Shown here: positions 39,251-50,214 of the stretch, in pieces
Position numbering within the stretch: position 1 is the first letter of the stretch
Layout: every line of letters begins with the position of its first letter
Assembly (NCBI GenBank): GCA_973895155.1
Contig: OZ316897.1
Location: forward strand, 18,600,001 to 18,664,000
Source: Marsupella aquatica
Lineage: Eukaryota > Marchantiophyta
Reading direction: 5' to 3'
Length of the DNA: 64,000 nt
Translations under genes and position numbers: made by a program
Notes under the pieces: generated by a model
The model's input: only the letters and a program-made list of their open reading frames with translations
Told to the model about the DNA's origin: nothing
Databases searched by the model: none

Positions 39251-40167
39251 TTCCCCCAAACACAACGCCCGGGCGCTGTGCTTGAATATGAGATGTTTAG
39301 GGTCCTAAAAGGAAAAAAATGTTTTTCTTCAAACACAACGTCGTATTAATACAACGCCCGGCCGTTGTGTTCGAAGTTGGCATTGTGTTTGAATAGTTGA
39401 CATTGTGTTGGAAATTTCACCCCGTGTTTGAGAGATTTGAAGTTGGCGCTTTGTTCGAATAGTTGGCGCATTGTTCGAATAGTTGGCGCTATGCACCCTA
39501 TGTTTGAGAGAGATCCTATTTTGTGTTTCCCGCTACATTTGAAGCTGAAGCAAAACTGAACCAAAAAAGTTCTCCACAGTTTTTGCAGCGTCTTGCAATA
39601 GACTTCGCAACAATTTCTGGAGCAAAAGCTCAGACACACGTACTCGACTGAAGGGGCACTCGAAAACTTTATCTCCTTGTGAAACTTCTTATGTGAATGT
39701 GCACATACACAAAGTTAGAAATCAGATCAATAATCATGAATCTGAATCTCTAAACTCTTATTTTGACTTATCTCCTACAAATAGATCATCCAATTTGTGA
39801 CAGGCTCTCCTTTACTCAATAGGATACTAGAGATACTCTTGGCTCTCTTCCCTTGTGTAATTTCAATATTTGAATTACCTACACATTCCCAAACACTTTC
39901 TTTAAGACATCAGTTATGTACATGAATTTTAGTTGTGCTTACACCATAAATTAATCTCCTAGCCTTATACACAACCCCTAAACTCAAACACAACATCAAA
40001 CTCAAACATAATGCCATTTTTCAAACACAGTGCCACAAGTGAAAAAATCCAAAACCTTGTGACAAAATTTGAACACAATGCCTAGGGCGCTGTATTTGAA
40101 TATAGCCTCCTCCCCCCCCCCGGTCCACTATTCGAATGTAGTGCCTGGGTGTTGTGTTTGGGGGAAG
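39251..40167. mobile_element. ~0.9-kb non-autonomous element with CCCCCAAACACAAC inverted ends
   Basis: The left end reads CCCCCAAACACAACGCCCGG and the right end, inverted, CCCCCAAACACAACACCCAG; similarity continues for about 37 bases to TTGAATA / TTCGAATA. Subterminal motifs of the type AACACAACG, GTTCGAATAGTTGGCGC and TTGTGTTTGA recur near both ends in opposite orientation. No transposase frame lies between. A C-run of ten bases sits at about 40111-40121. No clear target duplication was found, so the superfamily is not assigned. Confidence 0.75.
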
Positions 40168-42133
40168 ACAGTCGGCAAATTGGAAGGGTTAGCATCTCCC
40201 TCTTGCCAGGGGGAGAAGTGGTGATTAGATGACATTGGCAAAGGTTTATATGTTTGGATAATGCTCTAGAGTCCAGCTTAAATATGTTTGAGAGTTTTAG
40301 CTGGGAGAGGTCACAAGGTCCATGCACACTATGGCTTACCCCACAGCTGGCCATTTATAGCCTTCAAAATGTATGTGCCCTTGAGGTCTCTTTGGGTGAG
40401 TATCTTTCCAATAAGTGCATGCGAAATGGCCTATGCACCTCCACATGTCATTTGTCAGCTCACACACATTTGGATTCCTCATACCTGTAACCCTCATAGT
40501 GCACGATTCAACTGCATATTTAAGTACATGAAAGTATAATGTGTATTTGTCCACTAACTGCACTTATCAATAAATGTTTCTAATGTATGCATTGCACTAA
40601 TTGATAAATGCATGTGCACTCTTATAAACATAAATGCACTTATGTATAGGACATTTAGTACGCACTTATGAATTGTCCATTTCTTGCTGCATTTACAAAG
40701 GAAAATGTTACCATATTAGACAACCAACCTGCAGTTAACCATGGTTAACAACACCCGACAGTAATCGCTCTGCTTCGATGACACTCCCGCTCTGCCTTTT
40801 CAGTCTGATTCACAGCATTGTCTTCGGAATTGGAACTAATTAACTTTTTGAAATTGGAATTGGAATCGGATCGACTGCTGGAATCCGAACGCGCATTTTC
40901 GTTCGAAGTGGAACATATTGTTATTCAGCTGCCCAATTTCGGGACGCTGATCCGCCCTTTTTCTCTCGGGAATTGGAATTACTTGGATCGATCAGAATTT
41001 GAATTGGAATCGAAATACACATGCTCCTGAATCGCGAATTGAACTGGAATCGATACGACAGCACTAGCTTGAATTGATCCTTCCATTTCGCCTTCCTGGA
41101 TTCCTCGCGTTGAGCTGAAAGGAGGATTGGGAATGTTCGGCCCATGCAACCCTCAATTAATAGCAGTTTATCACCCCTGCTTGTAAGGTGGTCTGCACAA
41201 TCAGGAACTCCACAGTGTTTGGACCGCAAAGCTCGGTCGTGCTCAGTTTCTAGTGGACGAAGGACTCCAGTGACCCAACGCCAAGTACACGGTGAGCTCC
41301 GTTCATATCCAACACAACAAATTGGAATGTCACCTTCAAGTTTTCGGAGATGTGCAACTTCTTACAATGATTCAGATACGAATGGTTTTGTAGAACAGTA
41401 CTAATATACGACACATTTCTATTGAAACTTCGAGCATTCATAGATTTGAGCATGGTATGTTACTGATCGATCCTTGCCTATGATTGTCCAAATTTGAGCC
41501 CCACTGTTCAACTGCTGTGGTTGTGATGCACTTGTACATGTGGAGCCAACCGCGCAGAATATGGGCACAAGCGTCAATCCACGTCTTAGAAAATCTGTTC
41601 CATCTGGATGCTCTTAACGTGTATCTATCGTTTTCGACGTGCCCTCACTGAATGTGTTCTTCGCGTAATGCAGATCGGACCGAATAGCATATTGAGCATT
41701 CGGCGATTTGAATTGAAATTTGAACAAACGGCAACATTGTTGCAAACGGTTAGATTTACAGGCAGGTAAAAAGGTATGTCGCCAGTCTGTGTAGCTAGGA
41801 CACTTGACTTCTGCGGGGCATAATGAAATCAGCGCCTATCCATCCTCCATTTTCAGCAGTCAGTATTAATTAGCATGCAGTGTTCCGAGCTCTGATTCAG
41901 GCTCGCTGTGAAGAATTTCTGGGTTTGTGATCGCGATCTCTCGGGATCTCTGTACCCGGCTTTCTGTAGGTGATATATGTCCACTCGTCTTCGCAAGCTT
42001 GGTCGACGAGTTCAGGTGTGGCTTTGAATATCTGACGAGATATCTGAATTTTTGCGATGTTCGTGCACGGCCGTTTTAACCTTAGAGAAGTTTGTGAAGC
42101 AGAACTCTAGGCACTCGATCTGCGCGGAGCACC
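40168..42133. other. Intergenic and upstream region of the RBX1-like gene
   Basis: 40168-40700 carries A/T-rich sequence with repeated AATAAATG and GCACTTAT motifs. 40830-41050 is rich in GGAATTGGAAT-type motifs. No protein was recognised. The right end is the probable promoter and leader of the gene starting at 42134. Confidence 0.4.
41971..41979 (+). promoter_or_regulatory. TATA-like motif upstream of the RBX1-like gene
   Basis: TGATATATG lies about 160 bases before the ATG at 42134. It is the best candidate in the upstream 300 bases, but the motif is weak. Confidence 0.3.
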
Positions 42134-42727
42134 ATGGCGGCACGTACTAAGAGCACGGAGATCATGGGCAAGGGTGATGGAAGAACCTCTGCTGCATCCG
42201 CTGAGGACATCATGAACCTCAAGGAGACGACAGCTCAGGGAATGGGCACGGGCGACGAACGCACCTCTGCTACATGCGCTGAGGACATGCTCGACCTCAA
42301 GGCGAAAACAGAGGTGATGGGCAATGCGGAGGCCAAGGGTGGAGGAAGCATCTCCGCCGACAACAGGGAGGTCAAGCCTGCAGGGATGGTTGAAGCTAGC
42401 AGTTCTAGCACCGGTGCTAACGCAAGATCACAACAGCGAATCGTCGTGAAGAAGTGGAATTCATTACTCTTCTGGACTTGGGACGTGGAAACAAAAGACG
42501 TCTGTCCCATATGTAGGAACCGTTTGACGGAACCCTGCAGTGAAGTCTGCAGAGTGTCTCGAGTCGGCGCAAGCTATGGAGAGTGCCAAGCCCGGTGCCA
42601 AGTTGTACAGGGAGAGTGCGAGCATTCTTTCCATGACCACTGCATCAGTCGATGGCTGGTGCGACGTCCAGTGTGCCCTATAGACGGACTCAAATGGACC
42701 TCGGACGAGTTGGGTACCAGTGATTGA
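42134..42727 (+). CDS. RBX1/ROC1-like RING-H2 protein with repeated N-terminal extension
   Basis: Intronless, 197 aa, starting at ACCATGGCGG, a good plant start context. Residues 103-197 follow the pattern of RBX1, the RING subunit of cullin-RING ubiquitin ligases: VVKKWNSLLFWTWDV (cullin-binding strand), CPICRNR, HSFHDHCISRWL and VCPID. Zinc ligands are C124, C127, C135, C139, C151 or C155, C162, H164, H167, H169, C170, C181 and the Asp D184 typical of RBX1. The second pair is C-x3-C rather than C-x2-C. The E2-contact Trp is kept in CISRWL. Residues 11-62 are two tandem copies of about 25-26 residues (MGKGDGRTSAASAEDIMNLK and MGTGDERTSATCAEDMLDLK), with traces of a third. Normal RBX1 is about 110 aa without this extension. 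It is likely a diverged paralogue, perhaps a retrogene, acting as E3 subunit in nucleus or cytosol. Confidence 0.85.
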   Translation: MAARTKSTEIMGKGDGRTSAASAEDIMNLKETTAQGMGTGDERTSATCAEDMLDLKAKTEVMGNAEAKGGGSISADNREVKPAGMVEASSSSTGANARSQQRIVVKKWNSLLFWTWDVETKDVCPICRNRLTEPCSEVCRVSRVGASYGECQARCQVVQGECEHSFHDHCISRWLVRRPVCPIDGLKWTSDELGTSD

Positions 42728-43635
42728 TCTACGTACTGTAGAACGTTAGGCAAGTATTGTTCTTCCATTATGATCACGTGCACTGGAATGTATATATGGG
42801 TTCACGATCGACTTCATAGCTCAGGTACTTACTAGTGTTTCTGAAGTACGCTGATTGATTATTTGGACGTGTTATATAACAGCGAACAAACTTTCTTCAC
42901 TTCCATTCCGTTCTATTGAGATTCATTCATTCGGCGGCATTGTGAAACTTGTCGATGATAGAGAATGACTAATTATTAATAATGTATCTCGTCAGTTCAG
43001 AGCTTCTAAGAAAGCAATGTTGTGGAAATAATGTATGTCCACCTAGATTTCGAAGCCAGATTAATCATGTAAGGAATGCACAAGGAAGCCTGTTCATTTA
43101 GTCTTCCCCTGATATATATGTATCTAGAATACATGAGGCGTTTGTTTCTCTCTCCTTCTACATATCGCGTAGTTCTTTCATACTGTGGTCTTAGAGTAAT
43201 CAGTCCGATGGATCGTGGGTCCATTTGTCCGTTTCCCCTGATACTCGATCATCACCCAGACTGTGAAGAGACTGCATTCAAAACGTGGTGTGATCTCTTG
43301 TCCGTCGATCAATCGATCGCGTCGTTCTAAGCAGCTCTAATTCGATGCCGAACTCCCAAAATTATCGCATCGACGTGTACGTCAACCATGAACAGGGACC
43401 AATTTGAATTCAGGACGCAAAGTCATTAGCAGCTGATGACATTAGCAAATCTAGAATTTACATTATCGTTCGCTGAAGTCTTGTCCTGCATTGAAGAGGA
43501 CACAGGCTTTGTCGTGCAGTAGTTTTGCTTTAGAGCCCATTGAAGTCGAGACTGCATGAAACACTAATATGCCATAGATTCTATTTGGATTGTACGTAGC
43601 GCTGCAGATGGCTGGAAAATCACTCGATCTAATTA
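42728..43635. other. Intergenic downstream of the RBX1-like gene
   Basis: Nothing recognised. Short ORFs on both strands around 43006-43330 overlap each other and are probably chance. Confidence 0.45.
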
Positions 43636-44091
43636 ATGTACACTATTAGATCTATTCAAATAGCGGCTTTACATCGTAGCCAATACTTTGAATCCCTGGC
43701 CGGCATCGATTTACTTCGAAAAGAACGAGGCCTACGTTTCTTCCAGACTATTGCAACGGCGGAAAGAATAAATTCCGGTCGGGTAGTTCTTGCATCCACA
43801 AGGTGCAAAATTTATTCGATGATCGAGAATCTCGGAAAGGACGTACGGGGGAAAGAATTTTTGTTGAAAAGAACCAGACCGGATTTCAGTGTCTTCGGTA
43901 TATATAGCTCAGACACACTAGTCAATGGCGTAAAGAATCGAAGAAACGGAATGAGAAAGATCACTGACGAAAAAGATGTCGGCTGCTACACAGACGAGAA
44001 AGATGTCGGCCGCTACACAAACTGTCAATTTGTGAAAAGAATTCTGACAGAATTTTATTATCTAACGAGAGAGGTTATTCACATCGTATAG
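43636..44091 (+). CDS. Unrecognised ORF, 151 codons
   Basis: An open frame with no family I recognise. It is rich in K and R and contains a short tandem repeat near its end (DEKDVGCYT and DEKDVGRYT, from a 27-base duplication). There is no splice structure or promoter to support it, and it could be chance in repeat-poor intergenic DNA. Confidence 0.2.
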   Translation: MYTIRSIQIAALHRSQYFESLAGIDLLRKERGLRFFQTIATAERINSGRVVLASTRCKIYSMIENLGKDVRGKEFLLKRTRPDFSVFGIYSSDTLVNGVKNRRNGMRKITDEKDVGCYTDEKDVGRYTNCQFVKRILTEFYYLTREVIHIV

Positions 44092-44794
44092 AATCACGGA
44101 GTCACTGACCTCAAGCGACCTGGATATGCCCGCATCAACTGATAAAGAACTACTGTTCCAGTTGTACCGGGAAACAGTGTAATTTCAGAACATCTATGAT
44201 TGAAAATCAAATGAGCTAGTCGCAAAATTGAAGTCTAGACCAAGTTGAGATCATCCCAATTGTTTTGCAAATGATAGAATGAATCAATGGCCAGCACGAT
44301 CGTGCTAAAACCTGTCATTCGATTGATTGCAATGATCGACTACTACACTATAAGCCGACTTCTATATGTACCTTCTGTGATTGCCAAAACTCACAAAAAG
44401 TTAGTCCAGTGCGCTACAAATTGAATCACTGGTCACGAATGTCACTAGAAAGAAACTACGTACAGCCCGGAAAGTGTACGCTGCGGGGCCTAGTAAGAGA
44501 ATTGTAATGTACAGAACAAGAGACTAGAATTGTACGCATGAGACAAGTCATTCAATGCTCTCTGGTCACAGATTTTTTCATTCACGATCGAGTTCGAGCC
44601 AAGTCTTCTGCATAGGCTATGAGACTTGCCTCCCGCTAGCTCCGCCTGGATATGGAGGGTCGTGATGAATTTGTAACGTGTCGATGAGCTCTCTTTGCTC
44701 AAAAGGGTCAACTTCAATGAATGTGCGATATTGAGTGGATACATCAATCAGGCAGTAATCGTCAGTCCAAGACTTCGATGGATGTCATCAGTGA
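44092..44794. other. Short intergenic stretch, 3' side of the HTH-like gene
   Basis: No coding sequence was recognised. It should contain the 3' end of the minus-strand gene that stops at 44795. Confidence 0.4.
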
Positions 44795-47055
44795 TCATCC
44801 AAATCGTTCCATGTTGTTTCCCAGGACAGTATGCAACACATTTTGCCCAATTTTAGGCTCTGGGAGACAGTTAGTCACATCTCGAAATGCGCAGCGTGGA
44901 GAAAGCCGTCCGTCGTGTGCGTTCTTCAACGGAGAGGGGATGGCTTGCAGAGACGTCTGCAAAACGTCTTCGTGGTGATCAAGAGGATGGGATTTGGCGG
45001 AATTGTCGTCGGTAGTAATTACATCATGGTTCTTCAACTCCTCAAGCTCTCTCAGTCCAGCAGGTGAAGCCTAATAGAAGAATAAAAACATCCAAACGAT
45101 CGTCAGGGATCCTAAATCTGTTGTAATCTTGTACGTAGGAAATTTGCAAATCACTCAATCAACCAAGATGGCTAATTCATATAATACAAGAGGAATCATT
45201 TGAGAATTATAAACTCGATACACCAGTTCGCAAAAGATTGAGACTAGAAAAGTACAATTATACAGTTGAAAGGCAACTGTCCTAATCTTGTTAGTCCGTA
45301 ACTTAAAATTCAGGTATAGAACTAGCCAAGATCGAGCAACGTCATCGCAAAGTTACATGATTGTACTGACGTCTGTTAAAGCGACAGTTTAGAGTTCAGA
45401 ATCCATGCTTGGTCGACTGTTGAAACTAATCTACTTAATTATATACCATCCCCATTTTCCTCCAGATATGTTATTAGCCTTCTTACAGGCATGGCCAACG
45501 TGAAGAAGACAGGTCCTTACCACGTATAGAAATGCCTTCCCTCTTCCACCATCTCCAACCCGGTAGACCTTGTGTTGCGTCAGTAATCTGCACACAGTGA
45601 TGAGTTTAGAGTAATCTGCACACTATCTGAGTTCAAGTGGGCACTTACTGGCTACTTGATGCATGACAGCTCCTGACTATTCTCTAGAGTTTCAGATGTT
45701 CGTCGGAATAACATACAGCGCACTGCATCGCATGATCGTACGAGAGGAACTTAGATAAAATACAAATGGGAATACAAAACTTTCAATGCACCATGACAGG
45801 AAGAGGTTTATAATAATTTTACAGTCTTAAAGCCTTGCTGGTGTCAGGGTTGTTTCCGAAAGCTCCGCGGATAAACTTCTCCGCAGTGCTTCCGTCACCG
45901 ACAAACTGTAAGATTCTCTTGGCCAGGCCCTGCACACGGGTATCCTTGCCGGGCATTCGTCGTGCACGACGCTTAGATAGGACGCAGGAAACTCTCTTGT
46001 TTCCATTGGCCACCTTATCGAAATTGATCCTGGAGCTTTTGGGCGGGCAAGCCATGATCTTCTTGCCTACCGTACCGTGCTGCGAGACAAATTTCAGAAT
46101 CACCGTGTTTGAGGTACTACGATTGTTTGTACAAGAACGCTTCAAAGGGAAGGCACTTGTATTCTGGGCAGACCGTTCCAGCCACGACGGCTGACTATGG
46201 TGTCCTGTCGTTAGATTTTCAGTTCTCTGTCTCTTGGCAACGTCAGGGGCTCCAGCACCTACAATTTTGTTCCTGCAACTGCCGTTTGTGAAGCTGCTTG
46301 ACCCGTTGATCCACAAAACCTTTCTCGGAGTGCGGCGCTTCTTCACCAACTATCATTACAATGTATGACAACGTCAGATAAGAAAGACCAAAGAATCTGT
46401 TACGAAAATTAGCTAGAATACGAGTACATTAATTAAGAAATGACGCTGCTTCGCGCAATACTGCTGGAATGATGAGTAACGAACTTTACCAGACATATCC
46501 GATGAGCTTTTACATGTGAAGTAGATCGAAAATGCCTGACACGAGTCTAGATTTTTATATTTCGAGCTACCTAAAGGATGATGCTGATGGAGATCGAAGC
46601 CTTCACATATTAGGGGTGACTCACAACTAAACTCACTTGGTTAGAATTAAAGTCCAGCCAAGAAGTGCATGTCAGAATGTCAAGCGCATTACCTGGAAAT
46701 GCTTAATCGATACCTCCAATTCGCAGGCAACAGTCGCGAGTTTGAACAAGTTCTCAAGGTCTCTAATATCGCAGTTGGAATCGAGGCTCGAAGTTGAACA
46801 CAAATTTTGGAAATAGACCCCAGTGCCAACTGCTAGTGGTGGTTCTTTTCGTTCTCGTGACAGAGTCGACTGATCTCCCTTGGAGGTATCGAGTTTTCCA
46901 GTCAGTGAACTGAGTTGGAGAGCTATACTGCAACACCTTGTCAGTGCCGGCTTCTGCGCTGTCACGGGATCATGAATTCCTGCTTTTGTGTTATCTGGTG
47001 GTAAAGAGGTATCCAGTACTTTCTCCATGTACCTAGAACTCCGAGTCTTTGACAT
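44795..47055 (-). CDS. Nuclear protein with C-terminal helix-turn-helix-like domain
   Basis: Four exons on the minus strand: 47055-46693, 46349-45823, 45587-45521 and 45070-44795; joined 410 aa. Exon 2 alone would stop just after SKALRL, but a GT donor overlaps that stop and the 67-base exon 3 continues the same domain. The assembled stretch at about residues 258-319 reads GLAKRILQFVGDGSTAEKFI, then NNPDTSKALRLLL, then KVYRVGDGGRGKAFLYV. This matches my memory of the three-helical HTH domain in plant nuclear proteins ('NPDTSKALR...G.GGR..PF.Y'). Upstream of it are basic clusters (KKRRTPRK, KRRARRMP) that may be nuclear signals. A role in DNA binding is an inference. The 5' end is uncertain: an acceptor-like CAG lies just upstream near 47080, so more 5' exons are possible. 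Exon 4 is Asp/His-rich and not recognised. Confidence 0.6.
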
Positions 47056-48006
47056 TTCATGACATTCCCCCAACACAGCTGCGTTATTGAAGCGCCTATA
47101 CGTAAGAAGTCAAACTAAAACGTTGACAAGCTTTGAAGACGTATTGGTCCGCTAACTGCGCTGTGATATAGATGTCAGCATGGAAATCTTCGTAGCGCAG
47201 GATTTTGACTAATGACTCCAAGTACAGAAAAAAAAGTCACAAATCATCAAGGAATCGTGCCAAATATTACTGGAACGATCAAACTACAATAAATAGTCTA
47301 ATCTTGAAACAGTCAAGTCACACAGTTAATTAAGCGAAAGTATTGTCAAATCCTTTTGAGCGGAACGAGAGTGTCAAAGCTTTTAACACTCACATTTCGT
47401 AATCTCGCCCGGAAGCGCCTGCGATTCCAGTGTGGAGCTACGGAGAACGATACTCTCTAACCGAGCTTCACGCACAGATCACGTGAATCATATACAACTC
47501 TCCCAGGCCAATGCGTCCAGAGATAAGCTTGTAGGTCAATTGTCCTGCCAATTCGGTCAATAGTACTAGATCTCGATACAGTAGCTACCGTAGCTCGGTC
47601 TCGATAGACTTGCTTACCAAGCAATGCCCGAATTACCACTACCTAGCCGATCTCTTCCCCGATCTCCAGCTCTATTCGCAACTAAAATGAATCGAATCGC
47701 TGTGAATGCCGGGGAATGAACTACTCGCTCGTTTATACTAGACCGAGAACCCAACTGTACCTCAACATGTCTGATCGCTCGTTCAATCGATCGAGCACTT
47801 CGAATGCTCAGCCATCGCTCATATATACAATCGGATCAAGGCCTGAGCTAGAGGGATCGGATCTCATGCATGGCGCCTAAAGGAAATGACGAATTCGAAA
47901 CGGGCGACGTAAAGAGCGCCACCGTCGGCGACAGATTTTTTTCGATTGCTGTGTTACACATCTATCACCTTCCCCTCAACGAATTCCGCAGTATCTCATG
48001 CGAACT
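47056..48006. other. Upstream region of the HTH-like gene
   Basis: About 950 bases between the minus-strand gene and a small plus-strand ORF, with AT-rich stretches and no recognised protein. It may be a bidirectional promoter or contain leader exons of the minus-strand gene. Confidence 0.35.
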
Positions 48007-48165
48007 ATGGCGACGCGACGCGAATGGTTTGTGGCCGTCCAGGAGGAAGGAGACGAGTTTGGGAGTTCGGAGCTGCAGCTGAAGAAAGCGCGAGCGCGAG
48101 AGAAGAGCATGTTGCAGCAGCTCAAGTGTTCAAGTGTGCAAGTGTTCCACTTGGGCTCTCGCTGA
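48007..48165 (+). CDS. Small ORF, 52 codons, coding-like
   Basis: ATG at 48007, TGA at 48163-48165. The translation (MATRREWFVAVQEEGDEF, then LKKARAREKSMLQQLK) is hydrophilic, helix-prone and has codon composition like the real genes nearby. I do not recognise it. It could be a microprotein, the first exon of an undetected gene (GT sites lie near 48130-48140), or chance. A tandem repeat array begins 40 bases after it. Confidence 0.3.
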   Translation: MATRREWFVAVQEEGDEFGSSELQLKKARAREKSMLQQLKCSSVQVFHLGSR

Positions 48166-48204
48166 GAGTGATGCGTACGTGTTCTTACTCCTAATTTCGG
48201 TACG

Positions 48205-48565
48205 GACTAAAGGTTACCTGCGTGTGACTAGTTTTGGAGGTCCCCGAACAAAGGTTACCCGGTGTAAGGTTACCGGTGTGTTATGAGTTTTGGAGATCCC
48301 GGAAGAAAGGTTACCATTGTGTGACCATTTTTTGAGGTAATGGAAGAAAGATTACGAATGTGTAATCATTTTTGGAAGTCCCAGAAGAAAGATTACCATG
48401 GTGTGACCATTTTTAGAAGTAATGGAAGAAAGATTACCAATGCATAACCATTTTTGGAGGTCCCAAAAGAAAGATTACCATTTTGTGACCATTTTTTGAA
48501 GTAATGGAAGAAAGATTACCAATGTGTAACCATTTTTGGAGGTCCTAGAAGAAAGATTACATGTG
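48205..48565. repeat. 41-bp tandem array with alternating (82-bp) higher-order unit
   Basis: The motif GAAGAAAGATTAC or a close form starts near 48302, 48342, 48383, 48424, 48466, 48507 and 48548, a steady 41-bp period. Odd and even units differ: one has GGAGGTCCC after CATTTTTGG, the other GTAATG after CATTTTTTGA. The real repeating block is therefore an 82-bp dimer. More diverged units reach left to about 48208. Confidence 0.9.
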
Positions 48566-50214
48566 CAATTATTTCTGGAGGTCCCTGTTATTTCCATAAT
48601 TTTCTTGCTCCAACAACTTATGCTTGTTAACCTTTATTTTTGTACCTTATTTACAGACTATAAGGATAGTCTGGGCTGGGGTCAAATGTTTTTTGTGGGC
48701 AAACATTATTTAGCCAATCACTTACCCAAAAAATAGGCAGGCAAATGATACTCAGGCAAAATAAATTTAAAATGTTCCAATCACCACCACCAAATGCACT
48801 ATGGGGGGAGCATTAGCCAAAATGTACTCTATAACTGTCAAAAAATACTGTATAATTTCAGAAAGTACTTATAACCAAACCTATGCTTGTGTGTAGGGTA
48901 TAGAGATCACCTTGGCGAGTGTTTGAGTGTTAAAGTTAACTCTAGTCTTGGGTTAACTTCTTGTTAACCAGGCTAATTTGCCATTAGGGTGTTAATAGTT
49001 TAGGGTATAGGGTGTTAGGGTTTAAGGTTTAGGGTGTAGATTTTGGGGTCGCTTAAAAATGACAAGTTTACTCTTAATAATGTGCTATGCCAGCCTCCAT
49101 CAGTGTGCACTAAGTGTGCAATTGGCTAGGTGAGGAGCTGGCCAATGGAGACCAAAAAAATAGTGAATTTTTACTTTTCAGAGAGGTGGAATGTAGTGAA
49201 TTTTCTGATTAAAAACTCTGACATGAGAGTTATACGCCAATGAACTTGATGGAGAGTTCTGTGGCGGCACCAAAAAACTGGTTACCTATATAAATCACCC
49301 CTCACACTGCACGCACACTTCTGGATCCACTCCCGATCCATTATTCATAAGTGCATGTTGTGTTTAAGTAGAGTAAAATATGCACTTGTGGGTGGGGATC
49401 ATGTTTACGGCGGAAATGTACAACATACTAAGGAAGACACAGGAATCCAGACTGATAGAGGGCCCGTGGCACATCTGTAAAACACGTGATTCATATTATT
49501 CAATAAATGCGAATTCCAAAGCTTTTGCACTTATCATGTAATGTGAACCCTGTTTACACACAGTTGGCTTCTTCCCTGGAGTGTCCACTTAGCCACACTT
49601 GTACTTTGCAAACGTCCATCATGTAGAATACCATTCGTATTTACTTTTCACTTGAGAGCTCCTGACTCTTACATGGGTCAAAGGGTCATACTCAAAGGTT
49701 ACTTCAGTCTGGGCCAAAGTGAGGTTGGCTGGGGCATCACTGATGAAACTGCAAGGTAAGCCAGGGAGAGCCATAAGTGACAAAATTAATTTGCGTGGTT
49801 GGACCTCAACAATACGGGTGGATCTGGCAACCACTGTCTGAAAGAAATGAAGAAGGTGGCAAATTGGTGTTAAAAAAGGGTTGTCCTTGTGTTTTCCTTC
49901 ATATGTGTAGCTTACCCAAATCTTGGGTACAAATTCGGCAAGTTTTCTCCCATTCCCTGGTAACTGCAGCTAAATGCCCCTTCCTTAGACACTATGGATG
50001 GGAAGATGATCAAGCATTTAAGTAGTGTAGATGGGCAGGTGACTCACTACTACCTGAGGGACTACCTGAGTCAAGTGGGCCAATCTTCCACATTTTCTTC
50101 TTGAAGGCCAAATTTAGCCTCTTATTACCCTATGCCAAGTGCCTGCATTTTGAATTCTTTAGGCAACAATTTCTTTTAGATAACAAATGATGTATTTTTC
50201 TTTTATACATGACA
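48566..50214. other. Intergenic with a short telomere-like tract
   Basis: No gene recognised. At 48995-49045 GGTGTTAGGG, TTTAAGG and TTTAGGG occur in a degenerate run that resembles the plant telomere repeat, but it is too short and irregular to be a telomere relic with confidence. The rest is ordinary A/T-rich sequence with ORFs below 83 codons. Confidence 0.4.

Noticed and set aside
45835-46194. 119-codon plus-strand ORF opposite the HTH-like gene
   Set aside because: A shadow of the real minus-strand exon, with no recognisable product.
48995-49045. Interstitial telomere repeat
   Set aside because: Only two or three TTTAGGG-like units with irregular spacing; chance in A/T-rich DNA cannot be excluded.
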